From assembly GCF_001677335.1 (NCBI RefSeq), contig NZ_LZYB01000006.1, positions 248,001 to 312,000 of the forward strand: 64,000 bases of DNA, given 5' to 3'. A model generated the notes under the pieces. It was not told the origin of the DNA, searched no databases, and worked only from the letters and a program-made list of their open reading frames with translations. Positions 53,193 through 62,288 of the stretch are shown here, one piece after another. This DNA is from Erythrobacter dokdonensis DSW-74 (GTDB lineage Bacteria; Pseudomonadota; Alphaproteobacteria; Sphingomonadales; Sphingomonadaceae). A program made the translations under genes and the position numbers. Position 1 is the first letter of the stretch. The number at the start of each line of letters is the position of its first letter.

Positions 53193-54733
53193 GCTACCGC
53201 AAGCGGCTGGACGACCGCGACGGAGCCTTTGCCGGCAGCACGCCCGAACGCGCCATCATCGACATCGGTTCGAACACAGTCCGTCTGGTCGTATACGGTG
53301 GCTCGATGCGCGCGCCCATGGTGCTGCTCAACGAAAAGGTCACTGCCAAGCTGGGGCGAGAGATTACCGCGACGGGTAGGCTCGCGGACGAGGCCACCGC
53401 GCTGGCGCTGCGCGGGCTCAAGCGGTTCGCGCTGCTGCTCGAGGATCTCGGCATTCGCGATGTCGAGACGGTCGCCACTGCGGCGGTTCGCGATGCGACG
53501 AACGGACCTGAATTCGTCGAACAACTCCGAGCGATCGGGCTGGAGCCGCGCGTCATCTCGGGTGAGGAAGAGGCGCTGTTGAGCGCCCACGGGGTGATCG
53601 GAGCCTTCCCCGATGCGCGCGGGATCGTTGCCGACCTTGGCGGCGGGAGCCTTGAACTGGTGCGGGTTTCGCGGGGCATGGCCGAAGGCGCAAGCACGCT
53701 GCCGCTGGGCACGCTGCGCCTGCCCGATTATCGCGGACGCGGGCGGGGCGAGATGAAGAAGGCGCTCGACAAGGCGCTGCGCAAGGCGGGATGGGACCTT
53801 TCCGGCACCGCGCCTGCAGATAACGGCGCGCTCTATCTCGTCGGCGGGACATGGCGGGCGATGGCGGTCTTCGCCATGGCGCTGCGCAATCATCCGCTCA
53901 GCGACCCGCACGGCTTCGAGCTTGATCCGGCAGCTGCACAAGAACTCGCCGCCGCATTGTCCGGCAGCGAAAGCGAGGCGTTGAAGGGCCGTGAACGGAT
54001 TTCATCCATGCGCGCCGAAAAGCTGCCTGATGCCGCGGTGCTGCTGTCGGCTCTGCTTGCCCGGCTCAACCCGGCGCGGATCGTGTTCTCGTCATGGGGC
54101 CTGCGCGAGGGCGTGCTCTATGATCGCCTGCCCGATCACAGCCGGGCGCAAGACCCGCTGCTGGCGGGAATTGCCGTATTCGCCAGCCAGCGCGGCGCGC
54201 CGGTGACGCTGGCGACGCGGATGGCCGCCTGGACGCTCGATGCTGCCCCGGCGCGTGAACACGGAAGCGAGCGGCTGCGGCTGGCAGCGACCATGCTCGC
54301 GCTCGCCTCTATGCAGGTCGAGCCCAACCTCCGCCTGCCGCAGGCGGTCGACTGGGCGCTGCACAAGCGCTGGATCGGGGTCGACGGCAAGGGCCGGGCG
54401 ATGATGGCGGCGGCAATCGCGGCCAATGGCAATGTGCTCGACCTGCCCGAGCGCGTGCGCGCGCTCGCGAGTGAGGAGGCGCTGGAGGAAGCGGTGCGCT
54501 GGGGTCTGGCCCTGCGCCTTGCGCGCAGACTCGGCGCTCGCTCGCGCCGCTCGCTCGAAGTCAGCCGGCTGGTGCTCGAAGACGGCGCATTGGTGCTGCG
54601 GCTGGCGGAAAGCCACGAGGCACTGTTCGGCGTCCCGACCGAAAAGGACATGAAGCTGCTGGCGGGCCGCCTCGGGGTAGAATGGCGGGTCGAGATTGTT
54701 CCGGATAGCGCTTTGTTGTCGCGAGCGGACTAA
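53189..54733 (+). CDS. ppx: Exopolyphosphatase / guanosine pentaphosphatase family
   Basis: This 514-residue Ppx/GppA phosphatase has RAIIDIGSNTVRLVVYGG (phosphate-binding), DVETVATAAVRDATNG, VISGEEEALLSAHGVI and IVADLGGGSLELVRV in the actin-like fold. A C-terminal helical domain follows residue 310. It removes terminal phosphate from polyphosphate or pppGpp. The start overlaps the ppk stop. It converges on the transporter gene with a 4-nt overlap. Confidence 0.95.
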   Translation: MSYRKRLDDRDGAFAGSTPERAIIDIGSNTVRLVVYGGSMRAPMVLLNEKVTAKLGREITATGRLADEATALALRGLKRFALLLEDLGIRDVETVATAAVRDATNGPEFVEQLRAIGLEPRVISGEEEALLSAHGVIGAFPDARGIVADLGGGSLELVRVSRGMAEGASTLPLGTLRLPDYRGRGRGEMKKALDKALRKAGWDLSGTAPADNGALYLVGGTWRAMAVFAMALRNHPLSDPHGFELDPAAAQELAAALSGSESEALKGRERISSMRAEKLPDAAVLLSALLARLNPARIVFSSWGLREGVLYDRLPDHSRAQDPLLAGIAVFASQRGAPVTLATRMAAWTLDAAPAREHGSERLRLAATMLALASMQVEPNLRLPQAVDWALHKRWIGVDGKGRAMMAAAIAANGNVLDLPERVRALASEEALEEAVRWGLALRLARRLGARSRRSLEVSRLVLEDGALVLRLAESHEALFGVPTEKDMKLLAGRLGVEWRVEIVPDSALLSRAD

Positions 54734-55506
54734 GCTTCCTTGGTGCTGGCGAAGGGCGAGAAATCGGTATCGAGGTCGAACAGGTCGACCCCCTCTGCTT
54801 TTTTCAGCTTGTTCACCACCACATAGGTCACCGGCGTCAGTGCCGCTTCCCAACCCACCTTCAGCGCCCAGTTGGTGACGATCACGGTCAGCACGTCCTG
54901 CGTCGTCCAGATCCCGAGGAAGGCGATCGGATAGAAGATCAGGCTGTCCACGCCCTGTCCGACGAAGGTCGACCCGATCGTGCGGGTCCAGAGCATGCGG
55001 CCCTTGGTGAGCACCTTCATCTTGGCCATGACGAAGGAATTGACGAACTCGCCCGCCCAGAAGGCAGTAATCGAGGCAACGACGATGCGCCAGGTGCTGC
55101 CGAACACTTCCTCGTAGGCGGCCTGGCCTTGCCAGCTGTCGGCCGGGGGCATGGCGACCACGACATAGCTCATGAAGGCCATGAAGGTGAGCGCGCCAAA
55201 CCCCGTCCAGATCACGCGGCGCGCGCGGGCATAGCCATAAACCTCGGTCAGCACGTCGCCGATGACATAGCCGAGCGGGAAGAACAGGATTCCTGCCCCG
55301 AAGGTAAACCCAGCCACGGTCGACAACTTGGCCGCGCCGATCAGGTTTGACAGCAGCAGGATAGCCACGAACCCGGCCATCACGAGATCGTAATAGCGGA
55401 AATGGGCTGGCGCATGACTGGTCGCCTGGATGCCGTCATCCGGGTCGCGGTCGAAGGCGGCTGCCGGATCGACGGCGCCGGCACTGGCGGGAGAGGTGTT
55501 TTCCAT
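54730..55506 (-). CDS. yhhQ: Queuosine-precursor transporter, YhhQ family
   Basis: This 258-residue membrane protein has six to seven helices. VMAGFVAILLLSNLIGAAKL, GILFFPLGYVIGDVLTEVYGYARARRVIW and GSTFVGQGVDSLIFYPIAF are typical of the YhhQ/QPTR vitamin-like uptake family, which imports queuosine precursors in Escherichia coli. The start MENTSPASAG is chosen; a TTG 36 nt upstream is possible. It converges on ppx. Confidence 0.9.
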   Translation of the reverse strand: MENTSPASAGAVDPAAAFDRDPDDGIQATSHAPAHFRYYDLVMAGFVAILLLSNLIGAAKLSTVAGFTFGAGILFFPLGYVIGDVLTEVYGYARARRVIWTGFGALTFMAFMSYVVVAMPPADSWQGQAAYEEVFGSTWRIVVASITAFWAGEFVNSFVMAKMKVLTKGRMLWTRTIGSTFVGQGVDSLIFYPIAFLGIWTTQDVLTVIVTNWALKVGWEAALTPVTYVVVNKLKKAEGVDLFDLDTDFSPFASTKEA

Positions 55507-55567
55507 CGCCGGTTGGGTTAGCGCGATTTGCCTGTCCGTCAAAGCGCGCTATTGGGCTTGGCGGCGC

Positions 55568-55644
55568 GCGCCCGTAGCTCATCTGGATAGAGCGCGAGAC
55601 TTCTAATCTTGAGGCAGCAGGTTCGAGTCCTGCCGGGCGCGCCA
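55568..55644 (+). tRNA. tRNA-Arg (anticodon TCT)
   Basis: A full cloverleaf is present. The acceptor stem GCGCCCG pairs with CGGGCGC. The D arm GCTC/GAGC, the anticodon stem CGAGA/TCTTG with loop CTTCTAA (anticodon TCT, reading AGA/AGG), and the T arm GCAGG-TTCGAGT-CCTGC follow. A discriminator G and encoded CCA complete it. The length is 77 nt. It lies between the divergent YhhQ gene and the regulator gene. Confidence 0.97.
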
Positions 55645-55848
55645 ATCACCTCGAAATCCGGGAAACAAGGAATTTCCCGGCCATCCCCCCTGGACGAAAC
55701 AGAAAATTGTGCCCGCTTGCGGGTCGCTGACCGCGTATTGATCACCAGCCAGTGGTTCCAGACAGGGGCAGTTGCAAGCGCATCCTCCCGCTTGATTGCA
55801 AAGTCTCGGTTCGGCTGTAATGTTCGGCTGCTCAGGGGGAGAGAACGG

Positions 55849-57933
55849 TTGGAGCAGGCGGAGATCCGCGTTGCCGGGCGCGGCTTGATGAAGGCGACAT
55901 TGTTCGGAGATTTCCGGATCGAGACGCCGCGCGGGGACCTTGTGGTCCTCAGCAATCGCCGGGCTGCGCTCCTGCTTGCTGTCCTGTGTCTGGAGCCCGG
56001 TCATTCGATCGATCGCGAAGCACTGGCCCGGCTGTTGTGGCCGGACCGTTTCCTTGCTCAAGCGAAGGCGAGCCTGCGCCAATGTCTGCTCGACCTCAGG
56101 CGCAAGCTCGAGGAACATGGGATCGACTGTCTGATCGTGTCCCGCGGGGAGGTGGCGCTGTCCCCGGGAAGCATGGTGTGCGACCTGTTCGATCTTGAAG
56201 CCGGGCTGTCATCGGAGGATCCCGAAGCGGCCATTGCCGCCTTGCTCGCGATCGGAAACCGGCCGCTTGTTCAGGGGCCCCCTCTGAATCCCGAGTTCGA
56301 GGAGTGGCTCACCACGAGGCGCGATCATGTCGACGCGCAGCTGCGGGCTACGATATCGGCGGCGATCCGAAACGCTTCCAAGGCAACGGGCGAGCGGCTG
56401 CTGGAGGCGGCACGGGCGCGATTTCCGACCTATCGCACTTTCAACCGCGCGGCCCATCAGGCGCGCATTGCTGTTCTGCCATTCGGCCAGGTCGACAGCG
56501 TTGGCGGCAATTTCTTCCTCGCTGACGGGATCGTGGACGAACTTTCGACGCGGCTTGCCGGGATCAACGGGATCGCGCTGGCGGGGCGGACATCGGTTGC
56601 AGCGGTCATCGACAAGGGACGAACGCTGACCGAAATCGCGTCCGATCTTGGCGTCGGTTACGTGATCGAGGGCGAGGTCAGGCGCGACGAGCAGGGCATC
56701 AGCGTCCGCATTGCGTTGATCAGCGGCCAGTCCGGCACCGAGGTCTGGTCCGATTGGCTCAGCGGTTCGATCGAGGATTTCTTCGACGGGCGCAAGGTGA
56801 TCGGCGCCAATGTCATCGCCGCGATCTGCCGCGCGCTTGGTCTGACCGCTTCGCCGGCGCCGTCGCGCAAGATGACCCACGACCGCGAGGCCTATGCGCT
56901 TTATCTCCAGGGCCGGGCGATGATCCAGAAGATCGGCGTGGAGGGTGCCTTTGCCAACGGTATCGCGTTTCTCGAACAGGCACTGGCGATCGATCCGGAC
57001 TTCGCCGAATGCTGGACCGCGCTCGCCAATGCCTACATCATGACGGCGGCGCTCACCCCCAGTCTCGAACGGGTTGCCCAATCTGCCGAAGCCGCCCGCT
57101 GCGCCGAGCGTGCCATCGTGCTCGATCCGGGGCAGGGGCATGCCTTCTCCATCCTCGGCATCCATGAATGGACCCGGTTCAATCCGGCCCGCGCGCTCGA
57201 AATGGCGTTCGAGGCCTATGCCCGCGATCCCAATGATGCCGACGTGTGTTCGCGGCTGGGATCGTGTCTGCTCTATCTCGGCAAGGCGCGCGAGGCGTTG
57301 CCCTATATCGAGGCCGCGGTGGACCGCGATCCGGTTTATGCGCGCAATTATGCGATGCTGGCCTCGGCCTGGCTGAGCCTCGGCGAATTCGGCAAGGCCG
57401 AGGCGGCAGGGCAGCGCATGGGAGACCTCGGCTCTCCAGCGTTCTGGCACTCGCTTGCCCTGATCGCGCAGGGCAGGCACGAGGAAGCGGTTCAGTCCTA
57501 TTTCGCCATCCGCGCTTATGTCGGCACAATCATCATGCGTCCGCCGGGCATGCCGCCGATGGATGACCAGGCGCTCGATTCCTATATCGCCTTTGCTGCG
57601 AAAGGGGTTTGTAGCGGCAAGGAAGAGGATCGCGCCGCTTACTGCCAGACGCTCGACGGCCTGCACACCATGATGCCTGACCCCTATGACAGCTCGATCG
57701 CCTTTCCGGCGATCTGGATGGGCCATAGCGATCTCGTCATGAAGACCTATTCCGAATGCATCCATCCGGCCAACATGTTCGGCCTCATGAGCCTGTGGAT
57801 CGATATCGACCCGATCAACCGCACGATCCGCCACCCCGGCTTCATGGATTTCGCCGAACGCATCGGCATGGTCGAGGCGTGGGAGCGCTTCGGCTGGCCC
57901 GATCTGATCCCGACCGACCCGCGCCGCGCCTGA
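55849..57933 (+). CDS. SARP/BTAD-type winged-helix regulator with TolB-like and TPR domains
   Basis: This 694-residue protein begins with a wHTH/BTAD-like part (about residues 13-125: FGDFRIETPRGDLVVLSNRR, SIDREALARLLWPD, SLRQCLLDLRRKL). A TolB/FlgO-like beta-alpha module (about 200-305: RIAVLPFGQVDSVGGNFFLADGIVDELSTRL) and then TPR helices (about 340-560) follow. The TTG start at 55849 follows a strong AGGGGGAG; an ATG 39 nt later is the alternative. It resembles CadC-like TolB-TPR regulators and probably controls the adjacent operon. Confidence 0.82.
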   Translation: MEQAEIRVAGRGLMKATLFGDFRIETPRGDLVVLSNRRAALLLAVLCLEPGHSIDREALARLLWPDRFLAQAKASLRQCLLDLRRKLEEHGIDCLIVSRGEVALSPGSMVCDLFDLEAGLSSEDPEAAIAALLAIGNRPLVQGPPLNPEFEEWLTTRRDHVDAQLRATISAAIRNASKATGERLLEAARARFPTYRTFNRAAHQARIAVLPFGQVDSVGGNFFLADGIVDELSTRLAGINGIALAGRTSVAAVIDKGRTLTEIASDLGVGYVIEGEVRRDEQGISVRIALISGQSGTEVWSDWLSGSIEDFFDGRKVIGANVIAAICRALGLTASPAPSRKMTHDREAYALYLQGRAMIQKIGVEGAFANGIAFLEQALAIDPDFAECWTALANAYIMTAALTPSLERVAQSAEAARCAERAIVLDPGQGHAFSILGIHEWTRFNPARALEMAFEAYARDPNDADVCSRLGSCLLYLGKAREALPYIEAAVDRDPVYARNYAMLASAWLSLGEFGKAEAAGQRMGDLGSPAFWHSLALIAQGRHEEAVQSYFAIRAYVGTIIMRPPGMPPMDDQALDSYIAFAAKGVCSGKEEDRAAYCQTLDGLHTMMPDPYDSSIAFPAIWMGHSDLVMKTYSECIHPANMFGLMSLWIDIDPINRTIRHPGFMDFAERIGMVEAWERFGWPDLIPTDPRRA

Positions 57934-58039
57934 GCGCGCACGATTTGACGCTTTTTTGACGGTCCGCCCGGTTGACCGTACGGGCCATTCAGCAGCATCC
58001 TCTACGCCGCGAACAAACGAAAAATCATGGCCTGACTGG

Positions 58040-58161
58040 CGCATCCGAAGAGCCGTTTCGGATGCGGCGGACACGTCGTGCCGTTGGTCACCCGCGTTCG
58101 GGGGGAGCGCGGGCTTCGCGGACTCCGGCGGGCGGTGATGCGACCCGGTCGCCCGCCGGAG
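58040..58161 (+). promoter_or_regulatory. Structured leader with three hairpins
   Basis: Between the regulator stop and the first operon start are three stems. The first is CGCATCCGAA/TTCGGATGCG (58040-58049 with 58057-58066). The second is CCCGCG/CGCGGG (58091-58096 with 58108-58113). The third is the 12-bp CTCCGGCGGGCG/CGCCCGCCGGAG (58123-58134 with 58150-58161), which is followed by CTCTTTCTT, then the GGGGGGAGGGG ribosome-binding site. The last stem looks like an attenuator or terminator placed just before translation. Confidence 0.6.
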
Positions 58162-58187
58162 CTCTTTCTTGGGGGGAGGGGACGAGC

Positions 58188-58619
58188 GTGACAAACAGGG
58201 AAATTGTCGAAGCAATGTATGCCGCCTTTGCCGCAGGTGACATTCCGGGCGTTCTGGCGCTGCTGGCCGATGACGTGGTGTGGAACGAGGCCGAAGGCAA
58301 CAAGCTCGCCGACCGCAGTCCCTATGTCGGCCCGCAGGCGGTACTCGAAGGCGTGTTCGAGCGGCTCGCGCAAGACTTCGCCGAATTCTCGGTCGAAATT
58401 GACATGATCCTTGATGAAGGCGACCTCGTTGTCACCCAAGGGCGCTACCATGCGAAGGCGCGCGGCAGCGAGGTCGAGATCCATCCGAGGATCGCCAGTT
58501 TCTGGACCGTCAGAAACGGCAAGATTGCGGCGTTCCAGCAGCATGTCGACACGCTGATCCTGTCCAAGGCGATTGGCGAGCCCGATCTGTCGGGTGCGGT
58601 GATCCAGCCGCAGGTTTGA
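58188..58619 (+). CDS. NTF2/SnoaL-like protein 1
   Basis: This 143-residue cone-shaped NTF2-like (SnoaL-type) protein carries MYAAFAAGDIPGVLALLADDVVWNEAEGNK and GRYHAKARGSEVEIHPRIASFWTVRNGKIAAFQQHVDT. Family members are polyketide cyclases, ketosteroid-isomerase-like enzymes or ligand-binding proteins. The GTG start follows GGGGGGAGGGG. It is a paralogue of the gene at 61887. It is first in the operon after the structured leader. Confidence 0.88.
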   Translation: MTNREIVEAMYAAFAAGDIPGVLALLADDVVWNEAEGNKLADRSPYVGPQAVLEGVFERLAQDFAEFSVEIDMILDEGDLVVTQGRYHAKARGSEVEIHPRIASFWTVRNGKIAAFQQHVDTLILSKAIGEPDLSGAVIQPQV

Positions 58620-58672
58620 CACGCACCCGACGCACCCATTCCGCTTCCGAAACAACCAGAGATCGCAAGGCC

Positions 58673-59065
58673 ATGACCATCACAACCATTCCCGCAACCG
58701 ACCTTCACCACAATTACGTCGCGGCGATCAATTCGAACGACACCGACCGCATTATTGCGCTGATGAGCGAGGATGTGGTGTTTCAGGTTCCCGGCGAACC
58801 CGAACTGGTCGGCAAGGAAGCGATTGCGGCCTGGGCAAACGGCTTCTTCGCGGCATTCGAGGCCGCATGGGACAAGACCGAGCACGCGCTTGAGCAATCG
58901 GGCGATCTTGCGGTCAGCCGCTACACCTACACCGCCCGCTATCGCTCGCGCGAGGACGGATCGGAGTTGGGCGAGATCGGCAAGGGCACCTGCATCTATC
59001 GCCGCGCGCCCTCGGGCGAATGGCTGCTGATGATCGACAGCTGGTCGACCCACGAGGAGGCTTGA
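58673..59065 (+). CDS. NTF2/SnoaL-like protein 2
   Basis: This 130-residue NTF2-like protein (YVAAINSNDTDRIIALMSEDVVFQVPGEPELVGKEAI and GTCIYRRAPSGEWLLMIDSWS) is more like the DUF4440/ketosteroid-isomerase group than protein 1. A TTG at 58616, overlapping the previous stop, would add 19 residues; the ATG is preferred on sequence. It is followed at once by the three-domain gene. Confidence 0.83.
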   Translation: MTITTIPATDLHHNYVAAINSNDTDRIIALMSEDVVFQVPGEPELVGKEAIAAWANGFFAAFEAAWDKTEHALEQSGDLAVSRYTYTARYRSREDGSELGEIGKGTCIYRRAPSGEWLLMIDSWSTHEEA

Positions 59066-59066
59066 G

Positions 59067-61094
59067 ATGCGGTCGGGCGGCGGAATGGCCGCGCGGCCTT
59101 GGAGTTTCGCGAGCGGGAAGGCTTTCCTTCTGGCGGTCCTTTCGCTCTTGATAGCGCAACCCCTCCTTGCCGAGGAGCGGGCGCCCGCCAGCGGCCCGCC
59201 CGCGCTGGAAGCGGCCATCGCGCAGAGCCAAGTCGCGCTCGATGCAATCCTCAACGGCGACCCCAGCCTCTACCGGCGCTTCGGCTCCGAGTGGCGGCTT
59301 GTTCACCGCCATGCCGATCCGATCACGACGATGCGCGCTGCGCAGCCCGATGCATCGACAGACTTCGCCCGGCGCTATGCCGCCGCATGGTCGAGCCAGA
59401 AGCCCGAGGCGGTTGCTGCGTTTTTTGCCGAGGACGGGCGGCTCGTGGTCAATGATGGCGAGCCTGCGGTGGGACGCGCGGCCATCGCCGATGTTGCGCG
59501 CGGATTTATGGAGGCCTTTCCCGATCTGGTCGTCGCCTTCGATAAGTTGGGCGAGCGCGATGGCCGCAGGATCTTTCACTGGACCCTGACCGGCACCAAT
59601 ACCGGCCCTGGCGGCACGGGTGCGAGCGTCCGCATCAGCGGCGTCGAAGCGTGGGCGATGGGCCCCGATGGCCTGATCGCGGATTCCGGCGGGTCTTTCG
59701 ATGCGGCGGATTACGCGCGGCAGCTTGAGGCCGGCGCTTCGGGCAAGGCCCAGGCCGGTTACACGCTCTTTCCCGCCGACCGCAGTCTCACCCATGCCGA
59801 AGACGGCGTGGTCCTGCCCGATGGCCGCTTGCTTGTCGGCGATTGGGACCATGGCCTGGTCACGCTGGACCCGGACGGGACCAAGCGCCCCTTCGGTAAC
59901 TTTGCGGCAGCGGGCTTCCGGACCCGGCCCGATCCCTTGTGGAACAGCCCCAACGGCATTTCGTGGGAGCCGGATGGGCGCCATGTCCTCGTCGCCGACA
60001 TTACCGGCGGGCATATCTACCGGGTCGACACGCGGACCCAAGCGGTTGCGCGCATTTACGATCACCCCTTCGGCGTGAATGCTGCCGTTCGCGATCCTTC
60101 AGGGGCGATCTGGTTCACCCAATCGACCGAGAATGCCGCCGGAGAAGGCTCCGAGGCGCGCATGTTCGCCGCTGCCGACAAGCCGCTCGGCGATGGCTCG
60201 GTATGGCGCATCGCGGCCGCCGAGGTGGGCAAGAACGATCCGCAAGCCGTCAAGGTCGTCGAGGGACTCGATTTCGCCAATGGTATCGTCTTCGATGCCC
60301 CGCGCGGGCGGGTCTATGTCAACGAGATCGTCGCCAGCCGCATCCTCAGCTTTGCGGTCGATCCGCAGACCGGCGCGCTGTCGGACCGCCGCGTGCTCGT
60401 CTCACTGCCGACGCCCGACAATATCGAGCTCGACGCAAACGGCGATCTGTGGGTCACCAGCCCCTTTGCCAATGCGGTCTACAAGGTCGATGCCGATACC
60501 GGCGACCGCCAGACGATCTTCGCCCCCACTCCCGAGGCAAGCGCGCGGATGGTGAGCGAGACCTACCGCCGGCTGGAGGCGGGCGAAGGGCTGCTTTCGC
60601 TGCTGGGGCCGGACATCTGGGGCCCGATGCCGGGGCTGCTGACCGGACTGATCCTTGCGCCTGATGGCACGGTCTACGTGTCGGGGCTTGGTGATGCGCT
60701 GGTGAAGCTGGACGGCGCAGCGGAAACCGATACCGACCTGGCACCGATCCTCGACAACCGCACCCGCGTGATCATCGCGGGTATCCGTTCGGGCGATGTG
60801 TCGCAGATCATGGCGCTTTACGGCCCGGCCTCGCTCTATGCCGCCGACAACGTGACGCTGCTTTCAGACCCTGGCGCGATCCGCGAATTCTGGGTCAATG
60901 TCGCGGCCAGCCCCGCGCATGATGCCACGCTCGAAGTGCTGCGGATCGAACGCCTCGGACCCGATGCCTTTGTCGAAATCCAGAAATACGACGTTTTCGA
61001 CGCGGGCGGCGAGCGGCTGTTCGGCGGCTACGCCTCGCTGCTGTGGCGCAAGGTGGGAGGCCGCTGGATGATCGCCGCGGATGTGTCGAATTGA
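59067..61094 (+). CDS. Secreted NTF2-SMP-30-NTF2 fusion protein
   Basis: This 675-residue protein has a signal peptide (SGKAFLLAVLSLLIAQPLLAE). An NTF2-like domain (about residues 90-225) is followed by a SMP-30/gluconolactonase-type beta-propeller (about 230-560: VVLPDGRLLVGDWDHG, NSPNGISWEPDGRHVLVADI, VNEIVASRILSFAVDP, DGTVYVSGLGDALVKLD). A second NTF2-like domain ends the protein (about 565-675). The order NTF2-propeller-NTF2 is unusual. Lactonase or esterase chemistry on a bulky substrate is possible. The SDR start overlaps its stop. Confidence 0.85.
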   Translation: MRSGGGMAARPWSFASGKAFLLAVLSLLIAQPLLAEERAPASGPPALEAAIAQSQVALDAILNGDPSLYRRFGSEWRLVHRHADPITTMRAAQPDASTDFARRYAAAWSSQKPEAVAAFFAEDGRLVVNDGEPAVGRAAIADVARGFMEAFPDLVVAFDKLGERDGRRIFHWTLTGTNTGPGGTGASVRISGVEAWAMGPDGLIADSGGSFDAADYARQLEAGASGKAQAGYTLFPADRSLTHAEDGVVLPDGRLLVGDWDHGLVTLDPDGTKRPFGNFAAAGFRTRPDPLWNSPNGISWEPDGRHVLVADITGGHIYRVDTRTQAVARIYDHPFGVNAAVRDPSGAIWFTQSTENAAGEGSEARMFAAADKPLGDGSVWRIAAAEVGKNDPQAVKVVEGLDFANGIVFDAPRGRVYVNEIVASRILSFAVDPQTGALSDRRVLVSLPTPDNIELDANGDLWVTSPFANAVYKVDADTGDRQTIFAPTPEASARMVSETYRRLEAGEGLLSLLGPDIWGPMPGLLTGLILAPDGTVYVSGLGDALVKLDGAAETDTDLAPILDNRTRVIIAGIRSGDVSQIMALYGPASLYAADNVTLLSDPGAIREFWVNVAASPAHDATLEVLRIERLGPDAFVEIQKYDVFDAGGERLFGGYASLLWRKVGGRWMIAADVSN

Positions 61095-61870
61095 GCGGGC
61101 TTGCCGCCTTTGACCTCACCGGCAAGGTCGCCATCGTGACCGGAGGCAATCGCGGGATCGGGCGCGCCATCGCGCTGGGGCTTGCGCAGGCGGGCGCGGC
61201 AGTCGCGATCCTCGCGCGCAACGCTGAACGCAACGCCGAGGTCGAAGCCGAGCTGGAGCGGATCGGGCAGCCCACCCATGCCGACATTCTCGACGTGACC
61301 GACCGCGCGGCCATCGCCCAGGCGGTGGGGCGGGTCGAAAGGGCGCTCGGCCCGGTCGATATTCTCGTCAACAATGCGGGCAATACCGATATCAGCGGCG
61401 GTGTGCTGAACCAGTCGGATGAAGGCTGGGACAACGCGCTGGCGACCCACCTGACCGCCACCATGCTGCTTTCGAAATCGGCAGCCCAGTCGATGCAGGC
61501 GCGCGGTCGCGGCAAGATCATCAACCTGGCCAGCATGTATTCGATTTTCGGCGCGGCGGCCCTCCCTTCCTATGCAGCGGCGAAGGGCGGCATCGTCCAG
61601 CTGACGAAATCGATGGCCATTGAACTTGCGCCCCACGGCATTCAGGTCAACGCGATCGCGCCGGGCTGGATCGCGACCGAGATGACCGAGGTCGCCCGCG
61701 AGGATCCCGACTGGCGCGATTTCAACGCCATGCTGATGGCCCGCACCCCGGCAGGGCGCTGGGGCGAGGCGGAGGAATGCGGAGGCGCGGCAGTCTTTCT
61801 TGCCAGCGCGGCGGCGGATTTCGTGACCGGCATCACTCTGCCGGTCGACGGCGGATATTCGGTTTTCTGA
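61091..61870 (+). CDS. Short-chain dehydrogenase/reductase 1 of the operon
   Basis: This 259-residue classical SDR has IVTGGNRGIGRAIALGLA for NAD(P), catalytic serine in IINLASMYS, YAAAKGG and IAPGWIATEMTEV. The TTG start overlaps the upstream stop (TTGA), giving tight coupling. Its substrate is unknown. Along with the NTF2-like proteins and the sulfotransferase it suggests modification of an alcohol or ketone on a hydrophobic scaffold such as a steroid or terpenoid. Confidence 0.9.
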   Translation: MSGLAAFDLTGKVAIVTGGNRGIGRAIALGLAQAGAAVAILARNAERNAEVEAELERIGQPTHADILDVTDRAAIAQAVGRVERALGPVDILVNNAGNTDISGGVLNQSDEGWDNALATHLTATMLLSKSAAQSMQARGRGKIINLASMYSIFGAAALPSYAAAKGGIVQLTKSMAIELAPHGIQVNAIAPGWIATEMTEVAREDPDWRDFNAMLMARTPAGRWGEAEECGGAAVFLASAAADFVTGITLPVDGGYSVF

Positions 61871-61886
61871 GAAGGGACTGCGATCA

Positions 61887-62288
61887 ATGACCAATCGCGA
61901 CATCATCATGGCGCTCTATGCGGCTTTCGACAGCGGCGACATGGACGCGGTGCTGGCGCTGATGGCCGACGACATCGTCTGGCACGAGGCGGAAAACAAC
62001 AAGTGGGCTGACGGCAATCCCTATGTCGGCCCGCAGGCCGTTGCCGCAGGCGTGTTCGGCCGGGTTCCCGACGAATATGACAGCTTTGCGGTCGAGGTCG
62101 GGCAGGTTGTCGAGGATGGCGACACGGTCGTGATGCAGGGTCGCTACCGTGCCAAGGTGAAGGCGAGCGGTGCCGAGATCGCGCCGCAGATCGTCCATTG
62201 GTGGACCGTGAAGAACGGCAAAATCGCGACCTTCCAGCAGCACGCCGACACCTTCGCTCTCGCCAAGGCGCTGGGTGCACCGGCGTGA
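61887..62288 (+). CDS. NTF2/SnoaL-like protein 3
   Basis: This 133-residue paralogue of protein 1 shares LYAAFDSGDMDAVLALMADDIVWHEAENNKWAD, NPYVGPQAVAAGVFG and HWWTVKNGKIATFQQHADT. The close similarity suggests duplication inside the operon. It overlaps the next SDR by GTGA. It may be a catalytic or binding partner in the same pathway. Confidence 0.88.
   Translation: MTNRDIIMALYAAFDSGDMDAVLALMADDIVWHEAENNKWADGNPYVGPQAVAAGVFGRVPDEYDSFAVEVGQVVEDGDTVVMQGRYRAKVKASGAEIAPQIVHWWTVKNGKIATFQQHADTFALAKALGAPA

Noticed and set aside
56209..58215. Minus-strand open frame opposite the large regulator
   Set aside because: The plus-strand TolB-TPR protein is clearly coding; the opposite frame has no family features.
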